From a bacterium (GTDB lineage Bacteria > Patescibacteria > JAEDAM01 > Absconditabacterales > Absconditicoccaceae): a stretch of 64,000 nt of DNA. Location of the stretch: contig JAFRZH010000022.1 of assembly GCA_017442645.1 (NCBI GenBank), positions 91,242 to 155,241 of the forward strand, given 5' to 3'. Below, piece by piece: positions 21,096-36,500 of the stretch (position 1 is its first letter; each line of letters starts with the position of its first letter). The position numbers and the translations under genes are program-made. The notes beneath the pieces were generated by a model, which did no database searches, was not told where the DNA came from, and was given only the letters and a program-made list of their open reading frames with translations.

Positions 21096-22808
21096 ATGTA
21101 TAGCTATATGGAAGCAACGCGTACTTTGTCAGAATTTTTAGCAAAAATCCCTCAAGAATCTCTTCTTTATAAGATTCTTTATAATTATAAAATTGCTCTT
21201 TATACTGCATTTCAGCAGACTCTTTTGGAACATCCCGATGCTTATCAGAAAGTGAAAACTGATTCATCTATGGATAGAGAAGGAGAAGAAACTCCATGGA
21301 AAGAAATAGATTCTCAATCTTTTTATCGAAAACAAGCTAGTACGGTTTTTAACGTATTGGAAAATTTATTCGATAAGCGAAATAAATGAAGTTTGATGGA
21401 CATTGATATTAATTCTCCAGAGGATATGAATCAATTATATGACATGGTAAATAAACAACGATGTCTGGTTCAAGGACATAAAAAAAACATTGAAAAAGGA
21501 TCTTTAAAGACAATTTTCCCTTATTATCAACATTATTATACTAAGAATGCAAGACTTTATTGTGATGCTCTTAAGATCCCTTTTAGGGGAGGATTTTCTT
21601 ATGGAACTGTAAAAATGTTAAGAAATTGGTATTTGATTGATCAGTATGTCAAAAAATATCAGCTTTCAAAACAGGAGGATATTAATTTATATTCCTTGAA
21701 TCATGAAGTTCAAGAGAAAAAAACTAATATTGTTTTAACGAATGATGATCTTGCTTCTTATTTTGAGGGGTATGGTCATTTAGAGGAACAATTTGATAAA
21801 ATAAAAGACTTTATTCAATCTTCTAAAGATAAGGATTTGAATACTCTTATGAATAGTCCTTTTATCTGTCAAAAGAAAGGAATAAACCCATTTGTTATGA
21901 AGTTATATTCTGAAAATTATACGAATGAGGCTATTTGGAAGTATAAATCTTCTTTGATGAAGGATTTGTGGCAAGAAATGAAAGAATATGGATATGGTAA
22001 AGAGAATTTTAAAAACTATCCTTGATATTCTTCCTTCTTTTCTTGAGATGAAACTCCTTATACAGAGGAAGATTTTGTGAAGTTTGTAGAGGGGGAAGAA
22101 GATCTTACTGATGAAGAAAAGCAAGAAGTGTTTGAAAAAGTTGTTGCTGCTAACTTGAATTCAACTTGATTGTCTCAATTAGAGATCATTGATTATCGTA
22201 ATCAGAAAGAAGCAGAAAAACAAGCGAAAGCAAAAACTGAAGAACAAAAACGAAATCAAAAGAAACAGGTAATCAAAGAATGGTTATCAGGTAATGAGGT
22301 AAATTTACAAGATCTGTTAGTAGTTTGAACAGCGTACCGAAGAGATTGGAAAGGGGTATTAAATATTCCTCATGCTATTACTTATGAGGATTTTCAGAGG
22401 TATCAAAGAGAATGTCCTCAAGAATCTTTCAATACTCTTCAAGAATCTTTTGTTGTTCCATCAATTTGATGAGAAGAGGATTCTCTAGAAAAAGATGATG
22501 CTTTAGGTAATGAAAGCTTTTTTAGGTATATTGCTCAAAAAGAACTTCGATGTATTTCAGATTTAAAATCTTTATCAAAATCTACTAAAAAATGGACTTC
22601 TACTGATTGGCAAGCGCTTAAAGAGAAGTTTGATGATTTTACAAATGATGCTGATATTCTCAATCAGAAACTGATTAAAACTCAAAATAAAGATCTTGAA
22701 CGTTGTTCTGATTATATTTTCCCTCTTACTTGAAAAATTGCTTTATTTGTTGATCAAAAAGATGGGAAGTATATCGTGGTTTGAATCACCGATCAATATA
22801 CAAAATAG
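21096..22808 (+). CDS. Cytoplasmic protein of unknown function
   Basis: 570 residues, ATG 21096 to TAG 22806-22808, with about 8 in-frame UGA. No signal peptide or membrane helix. It is mostly helical and charged; an EEKQEVFEKVVAANL segment leads to a Lys/Gln/Glu-rich coil (QKEAEKQAKAKTEEQKRNQK, about 370-390). The C-terminal third contains SKSTKKWTSTDWQALKEKFD and closes with IALFVDQKDGKYIVVGITD. Tyr- and Trp-rich short patches occur throughout. It lies 17 nt upstream of another unknown gene with which it is probably co-transcribed. Family not recognised. Confidence 0.75.
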
Positions 22809-22825
22809 TTTATCTTATTTTACTG

Positions 22826-23362
22826 ATGCTACTTGATGATAATTTAAATTCTTATGATAACGATGATCCTAAAGAAAAATGTGAAAATTCTTTTTCTTCG
22901 TTATCGAACTTATTTGAAAATCAGACTTTTCAAACTTTTTTTGAGGTTCCGTCTTATGTTTCTTCTTCGCAAAAAGCCAAGCAGTTAACGGAAAGATTTG
23001 ATATTATAAGAGATGCATATTTCCCTTATCTTTCTTTTAGAAATCAAAAACTTTTTGTCAAGCAACTTACAGAATGAATTCGTGTTTTTAGAAAAAAAGA
23101 AGATACTTCTTATTCGAGTTTTGAGCAAAGTTTTGATGTTTTTTTGGATAAAATTGTAGAATATCAGTTGAAAAAAGAATATAGAACGAATTTACCCTAT
23201 AAAACTTTTAAAATTGGGGGAGCAAGAATTTTAGTCTTTTATAATCCTTATCAAAAAAAGTGGTTGATTGAGGGAATTTTTTCTCATACACATTATCTTT
23301 CTATTATTTATCATCGTGTTGCGATGGATAGTTTTGATACGTGATGGTGGAAAATGTATTAA
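22826..23362 (+). CDS. Hypothetical protein co-transcribed with 21096
   Basis: 178 residues, ATG 22826 to TAA 23360-23362, two or three in-frame UGA. It begins 17 nt after the preceding stop without its own promoter. Soluble and acidic in the N-terminal half (NSYDNDDPKEKCENSFSSLS); the C-terminal half has a beta-rich stretch (KTFKIGGARILVFYNPYQKK) and ends GWWKMY. The partner upstream also ends in a beta-rich ...VDQKDGKYIVV element, so the two may interact. Not recognised. Confidence 0.7.
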
Positions 23363-23454
23363 TTTTTTAGAATTCAATCTTTAGACTAAATCTTTCTTGA
23401 AAAACTGAATCTAAATCGTACAATGAACATACTTTTATTTATCATTGGAATGTG

Positions 23455-24936
<1,482 letters not shown>

Positions 24937-24962
24937 TCATTCTTTATTTTTTTATTATCTCT

Positions 24963-26126
24963 ATGAAAAAAGTACTTTTTAGTTTTATTGCTTTTTTGGG
25001 GCTTAGTTTGTGATGGAGTTTTGCAAAGGATTTGCCTAAGTTGATTATGTTTTATGGAGAGACTTGTCCTCATTGTAAAGCAGAGGAGTGATATTTGGAA
25101 TCTCTCAAAGATACGTATGATTTTGAAATTCAGGGGTATGAAGTGTATTATGATAAAGCTAATCAAGAAAAAATGCAATCCATGGGAGAAGCTTTGGGGA
25201 CGGTTTTCAATGGAGTACCTGTAATTATTATGGGAGGAGAGTATTTTATGGGAGCAAATTATGATAAAACGGTAGATTTACTTGAAAAATATGCTATCAA
25301 AAAGGGAGAAAATTCTGAATGTACTCCAGAAACAGATCAGGTAACTCCGAATCTCAATCCTATCGTCGATTGTACTGATGAAACAACAGGACAAAATCAG
25401 ACTCTTACTCTTTTTGGAAAAGAAATTAGCCTAAAAGGAGTGGGGCCTGTTCTCTTTGGGATTCTTCTCGGTTTTGCGGATGGAATCAATCCTTGTATGT
25501 TTGGAGTGCTTATTTTTTTGCTTACGTATTTGGTTTCTATTGGATCAAAGAAAAAGGTTTTGTATTCGGGGCTTATTTTTGCTATTACGACGTTTTTCCT
25601 TTATAGTGCGTTGATGTATGGTATGCATAAGCTTATTTTTTCAACGCAAGTTTTCCTTCCTTATATTGCAACGATCAAATATATTATTTGAGGTTTAGCA
25701 ATTTTGCTTGGACTTTTGGAAATTAAAGATTTTTTCCGATATGGAAAGGGAGTTTCTCTTGTTATCCCAAAACGAGCAAAACCAACTTTGGAATATATTA
25801 CGAAAAAAGGAACGTATATGAGTGCTTTTATTTTGGCGGTATTATCTACCTTTGTAGAACTTCCTTGTACAATTGGAATTCCTCTTGCGTATGTGGGGGC
25901 AGTAGGTGCTGAGGTTAATATTTTTGCTGCTTTAGGAATTTATAATTTCTTTTTTATCCTTCCGCTTCTTGTGATTATTTTGGGAATTTATTATGGAATT
26001 TCAGCTTTTAAAACGAAAGAGGGGGATCTTGCTATCAATCAAGTAAGTAATAAAAAAATTATGAGATTGGTTGCGGGAATTATTCTTCTTACGTTGGGAG
26101 TGCTTTTCTTTACGAAGGTATTGTAG
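24963..26126 (+). CDS. Thioredoxin-like domain fused to a CcdA/DsbD-type membrane thiol transporter
   Basis: 387 residues, ATG 24963, TAG 26124-26126, three in-frame UGA. A signal peptide or first helix (VLFSFIAFLGLSLGWSFA) is followed by a thioredoxin/glutaredoxin fold with CPHC in FYGETCPHCKAEEG and a cis-Pro loop (GVPVIIMGGEYFMG). The rest (~170-385) is a six- or seven-helix CcdA-like domain with the redox pair in GFADGINPCMFGVL and STFVELPCTIGIPLAYV. Such proteins carry electrons from cytoplasmic thioredoxin to thiols outside the membrane. The domain order (Trx first) differs from DsbD. It would serve the cysteine-rich secreted proteins of this genome. A hairpin terminator follows. Confidence 0.9.
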
Positions 26127-26149
26127 AAAAATCAAAAAAAAATAAAAAG

Positions 26150-26173
26150 TTTGCATTTTATTGCAAATTTTTT
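26150..26173 (+). terminator. Intrinsic terminator of the Trx-CcdA gene
   Basis: TTTGCA (26150-26155) and TGCAAA (26162-26167), 6-nt loop, followed by TTTTTTATT. Confidence 0.7.
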
Positions 26174-26189
26174 ATTAAACTGAGAAAAA

Positions 26190-26218
26190 TTTGCATTTCA
26201 GTGCAAAAAAAATATTAT
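26190..26218 (+). promoter_or_regulatory. Promoter with overlapping palindrome before the DUF4143 ATPase
   Basis: TTGCAT (26191-26196), 16-bp spacer, TATTAT (26213-26218). The -35 box lies inside a palindrome TTTGCA-N6-TGCAAA (26190-26207) that copies the terminator hairpin 40 bp upstream, so it may be an operator. Confidence 0.5.
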
Positions 26219-26244
26219 TGAGGTAGTTTTTTATTTTTCTCTTT

Positions 26245-27435
26245 ATGGTTATGATTATAAGAAGTACTTATTTAGAACAGCTTAAAAAATGGAAAGATAA
26301 AAAGTTAATAAAGGTTGTCACTGGGATTAGAAGATGTGGTAAATCTACATTATTTCAACTGTATATTGATTATCTTAAAGAAAGTGGAGTCCCTGAAGAT
26401 CATATTATTTTTCTTAATTTGGAATCTTTAGATTATCATTTTCATGATTATCAAGAACTATATGATTTTATTAATGCGAAAATCATTGATAACAAGAAGT
26501 ACTATATTTTCTTGGATGAGGTTCAGAATATTCCTCTTTTTGAAAAAGTAGTAGATGCACTCTATATTAAGGAAAATGTTGATGAATATATAACTTGATC
26601 AAATGCTTATTTATTATCATGAGAATTAGCAACGTTATTGTCTTGAAGATATGTCGAGATTATGATGTATCCTCTTTCTTTCAAAGAATATGCTGATTTT
26701 TATCAGGTTCCAGGAGATGAAAAACTTTATCTTCAATATATCCAAACAAGTTCTTTCCCCTATACTTTGTTTTTATCGAGTCAAGAAGAGATAGAACATT
26801 ATTTAGAAGGAATTTATAATACGATTCTGGTAAAAGATATTGCTCAAAGAAATGCTTTGTGAGATTTAGGGAAACTTCGTAGTATAGTAGAATTTATGTT
26901 TTCAAGCATTGGAAATCTTTTATCAATTAAAAAAATTGCTGATACTTTGACTTCAAATGGAAGAAAAATATCAATTCACACTGTAGAGAATTATTTGGAA
27001 TTTTTAACTCAGAGTTTTATTTTTACCAAAGTTCCAAGATATGATATTAAAGGAAAACAATATTTACAAACGGGAGATAAATATTATGCAACGGATATTG
27101 GTATGAGATATGCGGTTTTAGGAAGGAAAAATCTTGATTTATGATCTGTTCTTGAAAATATTGTCTTTTTAGAACTTAAAAGAAGATGATACAAGGTTTT
27201 TGTTGGAAAATTAGCAGATAAAGAAGTAGATTTTATCGCAGAAAATATGCACGAAACATTGTATATTCAAGTATCTTATACTGTGAGAGATGAAAATACA
27301 TTAAAAAGAGAACTTTTACCACTTCAATCTCTGAACAATCATTATCCAAAAATCCTTCTTACGATGGATCTTGATCCTCAAACGGATTATGATGGTATTC
27401 AAAAAATCAATGTTTTAGATTGGTTAATGAAATAA
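26245..27435 (+). CDS. DUF4143-type AAA ATPase
   Basis: 396 residues, ATG 26245, TAA 27433-27435, six in-frame UGA. The N-terminal AAA domain has Walker A TGIRRCGKSTL (~27-37), a Walker B-like YYIFLDEVQNI and the family's GSNAYLLSGELATLLSGRY with three UGA-coded glycines in place. The C-terminal DUF4143 region carries EYLEFLTQSFIFTKVPRYD, GDKYYATDIGMRYAV and an ENIVFLELKRRGYKVFVGKL stretch followed by KEVDFIA, reminiscent of a PD-(D/E)xK nuclease fold. Proteins of this family are frequent in archaea and CPR; roles in transport regulation or defence have been suggested but not shown. Confidence 0.88.
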
Positions 27436-27473
27436 AAGGAGGACGTCAAGAAGCAAAAAAATATTCAAAAAAA

Positions 27474-27503
27474 GGGCACCAAGAATGGTGTCCTTATTTT
27501 TTT
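27474..27503. terminator. Terminator between convergent ATPase and giant surface gene
   Basis: GGGCACCA (27474-27481) pairs with TGGTGTCC (27486-27493), a 4-nt loop and TTATTTTTTT behind it on the plus strand. On the minus strand the A-run upstream gives a weaker tail. Confidence 0.75.
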
Positions 27504-30500
27504 ATCTTTTGTAGATACTGAGACTCTGAGTAAAGTCTTCTGCTCCTGGAGGCATCGTTCCTTTACTTTTGTCTGTAATTGATGATGAGTATTCGATCAA
27601 TACTCATGCTCCACTATAGATCAGATTTTTTCTTTCTTTTGGAGCTGGAGTGTTTCAGTAGAATCGAGTATTGAGATTAGATCTAGATCCGGTTACGAGA
27701 TCATCGATTCCTGATCCGATAAGAGCTCCGTTGATATGAAGTCCTCATCCGATATATCGTCCTGTATTTTCTACATTATCATTCTTTTTTACTCCTGTTC
27801 TGGCAAATCCTCCTGAAGCATAGAAGATTCCATTTACGGTTTGAGTTGTGTTAAGAGTAGCACTTCCGTCAAATATGATCTTTTCGTTAGAAAGAATCAT
27901 CATATTATGATAGGTGTTTCCTTTAATGGTTGTATCTCAGTTGAGCTGTACAATCGTAATTGGAGTTGTTATTTCTTTTGATTGCATTTCTGTTACTACT
28001 GTTTTAGACTGGTCTGTTGTAGTAGCTGCTCCAGAAATGTTCATTGCTCCTGATACAAAATAAATTTCTTTACCTGGAACTTTTGAGACTTCTATATCAT
28101 TATTATCACTTATATTTACTCTTTTTGCGAGTTTTTGGTATTTATCGATGAATTCTTGGAATTTTCCACTTGTTTTTCATGATTCAAAGTCATTATAGGT
28201 TCCGTTCGTTTCTACGATATTATTGAGATTCTCTGCAAAAGTTTGTCAATCTATTCATCTAAATTTACTCAAGAGATTTTTTTCATTACTTCCGATTCCT
28301 GATGGAGTTTTGGTAACGAGGTAAGGTTTCGTGAGAGTGAAATTTACTTCACAGACTCTTCTATAAGGGGACATCTTTGTCCATTCTCATGAGAAGTTTC
28401 CATCATCATCATCTGTTTTTCAAATACATTCGAGGTAATCGACTTTATCAAGAGCGAGTTTATATTCTCCATATGTTCAAGTACTTCATACCATCTTACT
28501 CTCATCAGTACCATCATCCTTTAATGCATTTCGGACAAGATTAGGGTTAGGAAAGTTTTCTTCTCAGAATCCTTCTAGTCAGAATCCTGTAATATATGTG
28601 ATTCAAGGCTTGAATTTGTATGATGTATTATCTGCTGTAAAACTTGCAAAGGTATTTCTTCAGCCAGCATTTCAGTCTTTGATGAAGTTTCCTGTGTTTC
28701 GGTAGATCCATCCGCTTAAGAATGGATCATCTTCTACATTGAAAGCACTTTTATAGGTCTTGTTTCAATTCTCTCCTGTTAAGAAACATGGTAATTGGAA
28801 TTTGTATAATCGATTGGACTCGGAGTCTTTGTAATTTCCATTATAGATTTTGAAAGTACAGAGCATAGAATTGAGGAGGATTTCTCATCAAGTATTACAT
28901 GTATTTCATGCTAGTTTTGTATATACTTCTTTTGCATTTTTATTTCATGACAGTACTTTATAGTAATTGGTTTCTATTCTTTCGATATTCCAGTAGAATG
29001 GGAGGATTTCTCATTCATTGATAGAAATGGATCCATTATTGATATCCCAACAAGCTACAGGAGAACTTACATTCTCTACTTCTCTATTAGATCCCGTTGT
29101 GTAGACATTACAGTTTTTGCATCGATACTGATACTTGTTTTTGTTTTGATCTTTGTCTTTGTAATTTGTATTATTATCACATATTTTATTACCATTATCA
29201 TCTATTTCTGGATTTTTACAATCACAAGACTCCCATCCTTCTATATTTCAGTTTCCACAGAATCCTAAGGTTGGAGGAATTTTTTTGAGAGTTACTTCAG
29301 ATTTACATGTATCCTGTTCTACTGCTTTTCACTCGATGGTACATGTGATTGTTTTTGTGATTTCTTCAGTGTCAGTATTGAAATCTTGATCCTTTTTTTC
29401 GTATTTACATTCTTTTGTGAGAGAGTTTTTGTTGTTTTCTGTGACTGTTATTCCATTTCAACAATCTATGGTAATTTTGTCTACCTGTTTTTGGTTATTT
29501 GTTGAACAAGTTACAGTAACACTTCAACTTGTAGCTTCTGTTAAGTTGATAGTTGTAGTACTGTTTGGTGATATTTGACAACTTGGACCGGTTTCTTTTT
29601 GTACACGAACAGAACCTGAAGCAGTGACATCTTCTACATATCCCCATGCTGTATTATCTCGTCCTGTAGCTCATTCAGGTACTACACCTTCAAAACTTAC
29701 AGTGAATTTTAAGGTGATAGTATCGTCTGGTTTTAGGACACCTGTAAACTGCTCCCATCTTAGATGGTTACCATCATTTCCTGTTCAAAACTTTTCGAAG
29801 TGTCCTTTTGTTATTTCACCTTGCCAACAGCTTTCATTATTTGCAGTACCATGCATAATGTCTAAAGCTTTTGTAGGTTCGATAGTGATTTTTACTCCTT
29901 TATTTCCTGTCGCTTCTTTGATAGAGAATCAGATTTTTTTCTCTTTTAATTCTTCATCGGTTCCAGTAAAATTAAGAGTCAATGAGAGTTTATCGCTATC
30001 ATTAATCTGTAAACCTGTGGTACCGAAGTCGAATTTGTATTGATTTTCTGCAAGATATTCTCCTGTGATTCCTGCCAAAATGATTGAGTCAATATTTCCT
30101 GTAGCGAGTCCTTCTTCTTTCTCCAAAATGATGGTAAAGAGTTTTGGATCTTGTACTTTTTGGAGAGCAATTTCGATAACATTTACGGCATAAGAATCTC
30201 CCACTATTTTTTCACTCTGTGATTGTATTCCTTTGAGGAAAATTGTAGGATTGATGAATTTGATCGATTTTGTCGTATTTTCTGATTGCTTAGATGCAGG
30301 TTCATTTATCGTAAAGTCTTTTACTTCAAAGTAGAATTCTGCATTGTCAGCAATTTCTCCTGTAAGAGTAGCTTTTACGACAAATGTTTGACCATTAGAG
30401 ATATTCACTCCGTTTGTATCTTTACTTGTGAATTTTGCAGTATTTCCTTCCAAACTTCCATTCATTTGCAACTCTCCTCATTCCGTCGTAAGTTTGAGAC

Positions 30501-33500
30501 TTGTAAGATTTTCAGCTTTGAAATCTTTTCCTGAAAGCGTAAGAATGATTTCCTTAACAGTTGCAGAAGGCAATCCATTCATCGTAAAGGTAAGATTTCC
30601 GAAATTTACTTCAGATTTTTCTGTTTTTTCTGCTGGAGTTCCTTTTCCGTCTCCTTTAAGGGTGATTTTAGGATTATTGAAGGTTACTTTTGTTGTTTCA
30701 TTTCCGTTTCCTAATGCTGTTGGGTATCCCTCCTGTGTAGTGCTTGGAATAGAAATCTCAAAGAATAACTCTGAATTATTTTCTGGTTCTTCAGTGAAGG
30801 TAATTGTTAAAGTATATTTTGCAGTCTCATTAAAATAAACATTTTTTTCTGCTTTGTAACTTCAGTCATTTTGTTTACTGAAAGGGGTTCCTCCGACGTT
30901 TATTGACTCAATCTTGTCTTTTGCAGATCCTTGTGGAGTTAAAACTATATCTTGAATATTGGCTTCTGTTACATTTTGCAATTCTCCTGTAAAGATATCT
31001 AGGGCAAGATTTTTTCGTGTTCCTGTTGTGAAATCTTCTTTATTTTTTACTCCGAGTTTTACTAAACTTGCTTTATATACCCAAGTCCTTGTAGAATCTG
31101 GAGTATCTATTTTTGTATCGGTAATTTGTGTATTGTCTTTGTCTGCTGCAGTGATATCTACTACTTTGAAAGAGAATTTTGCATTGTCTGCAAGTGGTTT
31201 TACAAGTTCTCCATTGATGGTAAATTCCATTGGAGATTTCCCTTGAGATAATTTGATTCCTTCTGGTATTTGGAAGGTAATTTTTGAATCCGTTGGATTT
31301 GTCGTAGTTACTGTAGTATTGTCTTTTACCAAATCGAGTTGCTTAATATCTTTAGCATTGATTCCGCTAAGCTCAACCGTTACAGATTCGATTTTGATTT
31401 CATCTACTCCGTCGTAAGAGATTCCGATTTGTCCACCGGTAAAGATAGTACTATGAATTTCAACTTCTTTTGCAGGTTCTCCTTTCAATCTTACAAAAGG
31501 TTTATTGAAGGTAAGCTTATTGGTTAGTGGTTCAATAATTTTTCCCTCAACCTTTTCTGCTGTTTCAAATTTTGTGATTTTAAACTGAACTGTAGATCCG
31601 TTGTTTGTTTCTGGATCGATAGTGATATTGAGAGGAAGTTCTTTATTTTGATAGCTATTATTGATCTCACAAGTAAACTCTTTTTGTTCAGTTGTGAAAG
31701 TACAGTCTTTACCATCAATCGTTACTTTCGTGAGTCAGATGTTTCCGATTTTTTCGAGTTTGATTGTTTTGATTACAGTAGAACTCGTATTTTTTGTTTC
31801 GATTTTCAATTTATCGAGAGTGATATTTTCTTTGGCATCAGAAACAACGTTTCCACTATTTCCTGCAATGGTAACTACTGGACTAGAGTAGGTAATGGAT
31901 TTTGTGGTATTTGGAGTTTTCTCCTTTTCTTCGTCTTTGATATCTTCTGCTAAAGTATAATTGTCAATTGTGAATCGAAGTGTTCTATTATCTATAGGAG
32001 AGTTTAATTCTCCTTTTACGATTAATGTTGTATTTTGAGAGATAGGTTTTCCGTTTTCTCCAAAATTGAATGTAAAGATTCCTTCTTTTTGAGTAGCATT
32101 ATAGTTTGAACTTTCTTCTACAAGTTGAAGGTTTTTGATATCCTTGTAACTTGTTGTTCCTTCTTGTCTGAGGGTGAGGGTTTTTAATGTTACTTTTTCG
32201 GTTCCGTCGATATTGATAGAAAGTTTACCGAGATTAAAAGTTTGGTCTGTAATATCTCCTGTGTTTTCTTTTCCTTCTCCGAAGACATTGATTTTAGGAT
32301 TATTGAAGATAAGTTTATTGGTATCTTTTTTACCTTCTACGAATCCTGTCGAGGCGTCGCTTTCGTTTTTGAAAGAATCTAATCTAAATCGAAGGTCAGA
32401 ATTGTTTTTTATATTTGAAGGGTTCTTTAATTTAACTCTTAATTCAAGATTTCCTCCGTTTGTGAGGTTGATATTTTTTAATGTGAAAGTTTGATCTTGA
32501 TCATTTCTGTCAGCAGTTGTTTGGGTATTTCCAAGTTTTATAGATTCGATATTCTCCATTGGAAGAGATCCCAATTTTTTCAATACAATTTCCGCTTTAT
32601 CAGAACCAATTCCAATTAATTTTGGAGTAATTTTATCAAGGATGATTTCTGTGGCTGTTTTTACGGTTTTATCTCCGTCTTTCACTGTTTCGAGTGTTAC
32701 AAGTTTTTCTGTAACTGTCAAAGTTCTTGTGTATCCTTCTTTTTCTACTCCTGTGAGGATATTGTCTTCTGCGATTTCAAAATCAATAATTTGGAATGCA
32801 ATGGTTTCTCCTGAATTTGGAGTATTTTTGATGATATCATTGAGATTAAATGTACTTCCTGATTGGAGTTTTAGTCCATTTTCAAAACTAATACTCATCT
32901 TTCCGTTTGTAAGTTTTGTATTATTTCCATAGATTTCACTTCCTTTAGAAAGAGAGAAAGAAGTCTGATCAGTATTCATAGTTCCTGTTTTTTGGAATGT
33001 AATCTTTTTCAAGGTTATGCTCTGATCAGTAGGAACATTATTGAAATATACTTTGAAAGTATCTTGAATTACTTCATTCTGTGCAAGAATATCATTTGCA
33101 AGAGTTCCTCCGATAGTGATTTTTTGTTCAAGAGCTGGATTGTCAATAAATGTAAGTATTTTTGAAACGGTTCCAAGTTCGATATGTCTTCCGTCAGCAA
33201 GTCCTGTGAGTTTAAATTGGATTGTTGTTCCTGACTGGATTGGAGTATTGAATGTTACTTTTACGGGGATTGAATCGTCATTCTTTACTGTGAAAGATTT
33301 TTCTACGGTAAAGCTATTTTCAGATGCTGTTGCTTTTTCTCCGTTGATATAAACTTCTTTGATTCCTGTAGAAGGAAGTGTTCCGATATTTTCAAGAGTG
33401 ATTTTTGTAAGAGGTAATTCTTTATTGAGGTGGAATTTTAGGTTATCAATCGTGATTTCTTTTGTGTAAATGCTTAGAGCTTCTGCTCCTTTATCAGTAA

Positions 33501-36500
33501 AGGTTACGCTTTCTGGGTCTTCGACAAAATAAATCGTTTTAGATTCAGATCCTGTAGCGATATGTCTTTTTTCTGTGAAATCTTTCAAAATTAATCCGAA
33601 AGTATCTCCAGATTGTGCAGAACCTTTTAATTCTACATTGATAGTCCATTTAGTTCCTGGTTGTGCGTCTTGTTTATTTGGATTTCCTTTGTATTCTGGG
33701 TAAGCTTGATTAAGAATAACTCCATCGATATCTATTTTTTTGATATTTCCTGAATTCATTGTTCCTGTGACTGCCAAAACGATATCTGTTACTTTTAGCG
33801 GTTTATTGATTTGGAATGGTAATTCGAAAGAAATTTTTGTTGTATCTGTTTTTACTTCTGCACTTCCTGTCTCAAAATTTACATATTCAGGAATTTCTAT
33901 GAAAGTAATATGTTTACTTACATTCTTTTCTGCTGGTCTATCGATATTTCTTTTTTCTACTTTATTTTCTGAAATAGTAAATTGAAGAGTATCTCCAGAA
34001 TTGATTCCGTCATTAAAATCAATGGTTAAAGGAAGGCTATTTTGTCCTCTTTTGATAGAGATATTTTCGAAAGTACAAGACTCTCCGTTACATGTTCCTA
34101 ACGTGTTATTGAGTCTGATTTCTTTTATTTTACTAGAATCAAGTGTTCCACCTTTTGTAAGAGTAAAACTAGGGAAAGTAATATCCCAAAGGAAATTTGT
34201 TTCAATTGTGTCAATTGTCTTATTTCCTGGTTCAAGATCCCAATTTTCAGAAGTTCCTGCTTCTTTAAATTTTATTCGTTCGTTGTCGTTTTCTGCTTTT
34301 TTGAAGGTAATGGTTGTTGTTTTTGTATCGTATGCGATAGTTCTATCTCCTGTTAAGTTGTTGATCGTAAATCATAAGGTCTTATCTGCTTCGATAATTC
34401 CTGTCAATTGTACTTTGATATCAAATTTACTATTAGAAGTAACATCTCCAAGCTCTAATTCGAAATTTCCGTTGTTATTTGTCAGTTCACTACCATTGAG
34501 GTAAACATGATAAATATTTTCAAGAGGAAGTGTTCCGTTTTTTGAGAAGAAAATTTTAGTATTTTTCAATGGATCTGCCAAAAGGAAAGAAAGCTGATCT
34601 ACTACTACATTTTCTGTAGCAATACTTACTTCTGCAGTTCCTCCAGAAAGGAGTGCTTTTTCTTCGATAAATTTGATTTTCTTACTTGATTCTGTTCATT
34701 TTGTAATCGTATCTCCATTTGTTTCGATTTCATAGATTGTGAAAGAGATTTCTTGATCTTCTGATTCTGGTCCTGAAATGGTTACTCTAAGAGGTAATTC
34801 ATCGTTATTTTTGAAAGTTTTTGGACATGAAACTCCATTTGTTTGTGTTTCTTGAAAATCAAATACTCGCGTGTTGTTACTTCCGTCTGATTTTTTTCAT
34901 TCTTTATCAGCAAGTTTTACGCTTGTGATATTATTTTGATCTCCATTACTTAAGAGTGTAATCTTTTTGATATCTACGTTTTCTGTAGAAGTAATATGAA
35001 GATTATCTAAGGATTCTGTTCCAGAAAAATTCGTATTTTTGAGAAGAGCACTTTCTTTTGATTTTGTGAATGTGATTGTCTTTTCAGATTTTTCTTCTGT
35101 TTCATTTTTGATTCTTTCAGGGAAACCGTCTGTTGGAACCGTACTGATAAATTTGATTCCTGTAGGTAAGTCGTCAGTTACGATGATCCCTGTTAGATCT
35201 TTTGTTCCATCGTTTGTTACGTTGATAATATAAGTTCCTGTACTTCAGATTGTTACTGGTTGATCTGGTTTAAACTCTTTCGTAATTTTTAAGGCTGGAA
35301 ATTTTGGTTGAAAGAAAACATTAGAACAAATTTCTTTATCTCCTTTGGGACAATATTGTCAAATTTTTTTATCTTTTATACAAATGTTTTCTGTTTCGTG
35401 TTTTAAACATGCTTGGTTTGATGTTTCACTCCTATATTCTTGTTTTCTTATTTTCCCTTTGAGGATGTATTGTCCTGTTTTTCAGTCCTCCAAAGTGAAA
35501 GGATCAGATTTATTTATTTCTGTTCCATCGATGTAAAGATGTTCTTCATATGTTACTTTTCTATCAAGGAATTCAAGATTTTCAAGAACATCTTCAAATC
35601 TTAGATTTTCAATTTCTATATCTCCAGAGTTTCCGAAATTTACTCTAAATTCGATTTCGTCTCCTCCTTTATATTCAAGAGAAGTTTGCATTCCTGTGTA
35701 AAAATTTCCCTCTTTCAAGATTCCTTTCTCGATCCAAAGTTTTGGATGCATATCGACTGTATAAGTTACAGTATCTTCGAAATAACAATCATTTTTCTGA
35801 CAATTACTTGGAGTATTCCCGTTGTCATCAAGTTTTGTAATTCTTCCTGTATTTGTTGTACTTGAACGATTTTCGCTTGTTGTTGTTCCGTGTGTGATGA
35901 TATATCCGTTTCCTTTTTCTTTAAGAGTAAAAGAAGATAATTCTGATTTATCTTTTGTTTCTCCATCTAAAACAAAAGTATCAATACCTGTATTTGTGAG
36001 GTTTGCAGGAAAAATATCTTCAACTTTTACTGTTGCATCTTTTTCTCCCTCATTTTTGAATTCAATTTTATAATAAACGGTTTCATCCTTTTTTACAGCA
36101 GTATGCTTTTTACTTTGATTTGATCCGTTGGCGTCTAAAACGAAGTATTTTTGGATATTCAATTTTGGAGCAAATTTTGTTGTGATTTCTCCGTCGTCAC
36201 AAAGTTCTGAACCTTCAAGACAAGCCGTATTTTTATAAGAAGCTTCTGCTTTCGTTACGGTTGTGGTAAGCGTGAAAGTAGCAGTTGAATTTCCGTTTAA
36301 AGTTCCGTTCACAGAAACAATCAGACTTTTATTCTCTTCTTTTGTAGAAATTTGACTAGCGGAAAACTTGTCAGAAGTGATGCTTTTGAATGCGAGTCCT
36401 TCTGGAAGTGTGTCCGTGATTTGGAAATTAGTGATTGGCTGTGCGTTCAAAGTTTTTACTGTGATCTTCCATTTCACTTCTTGTCCCATTTTTGAAATGT

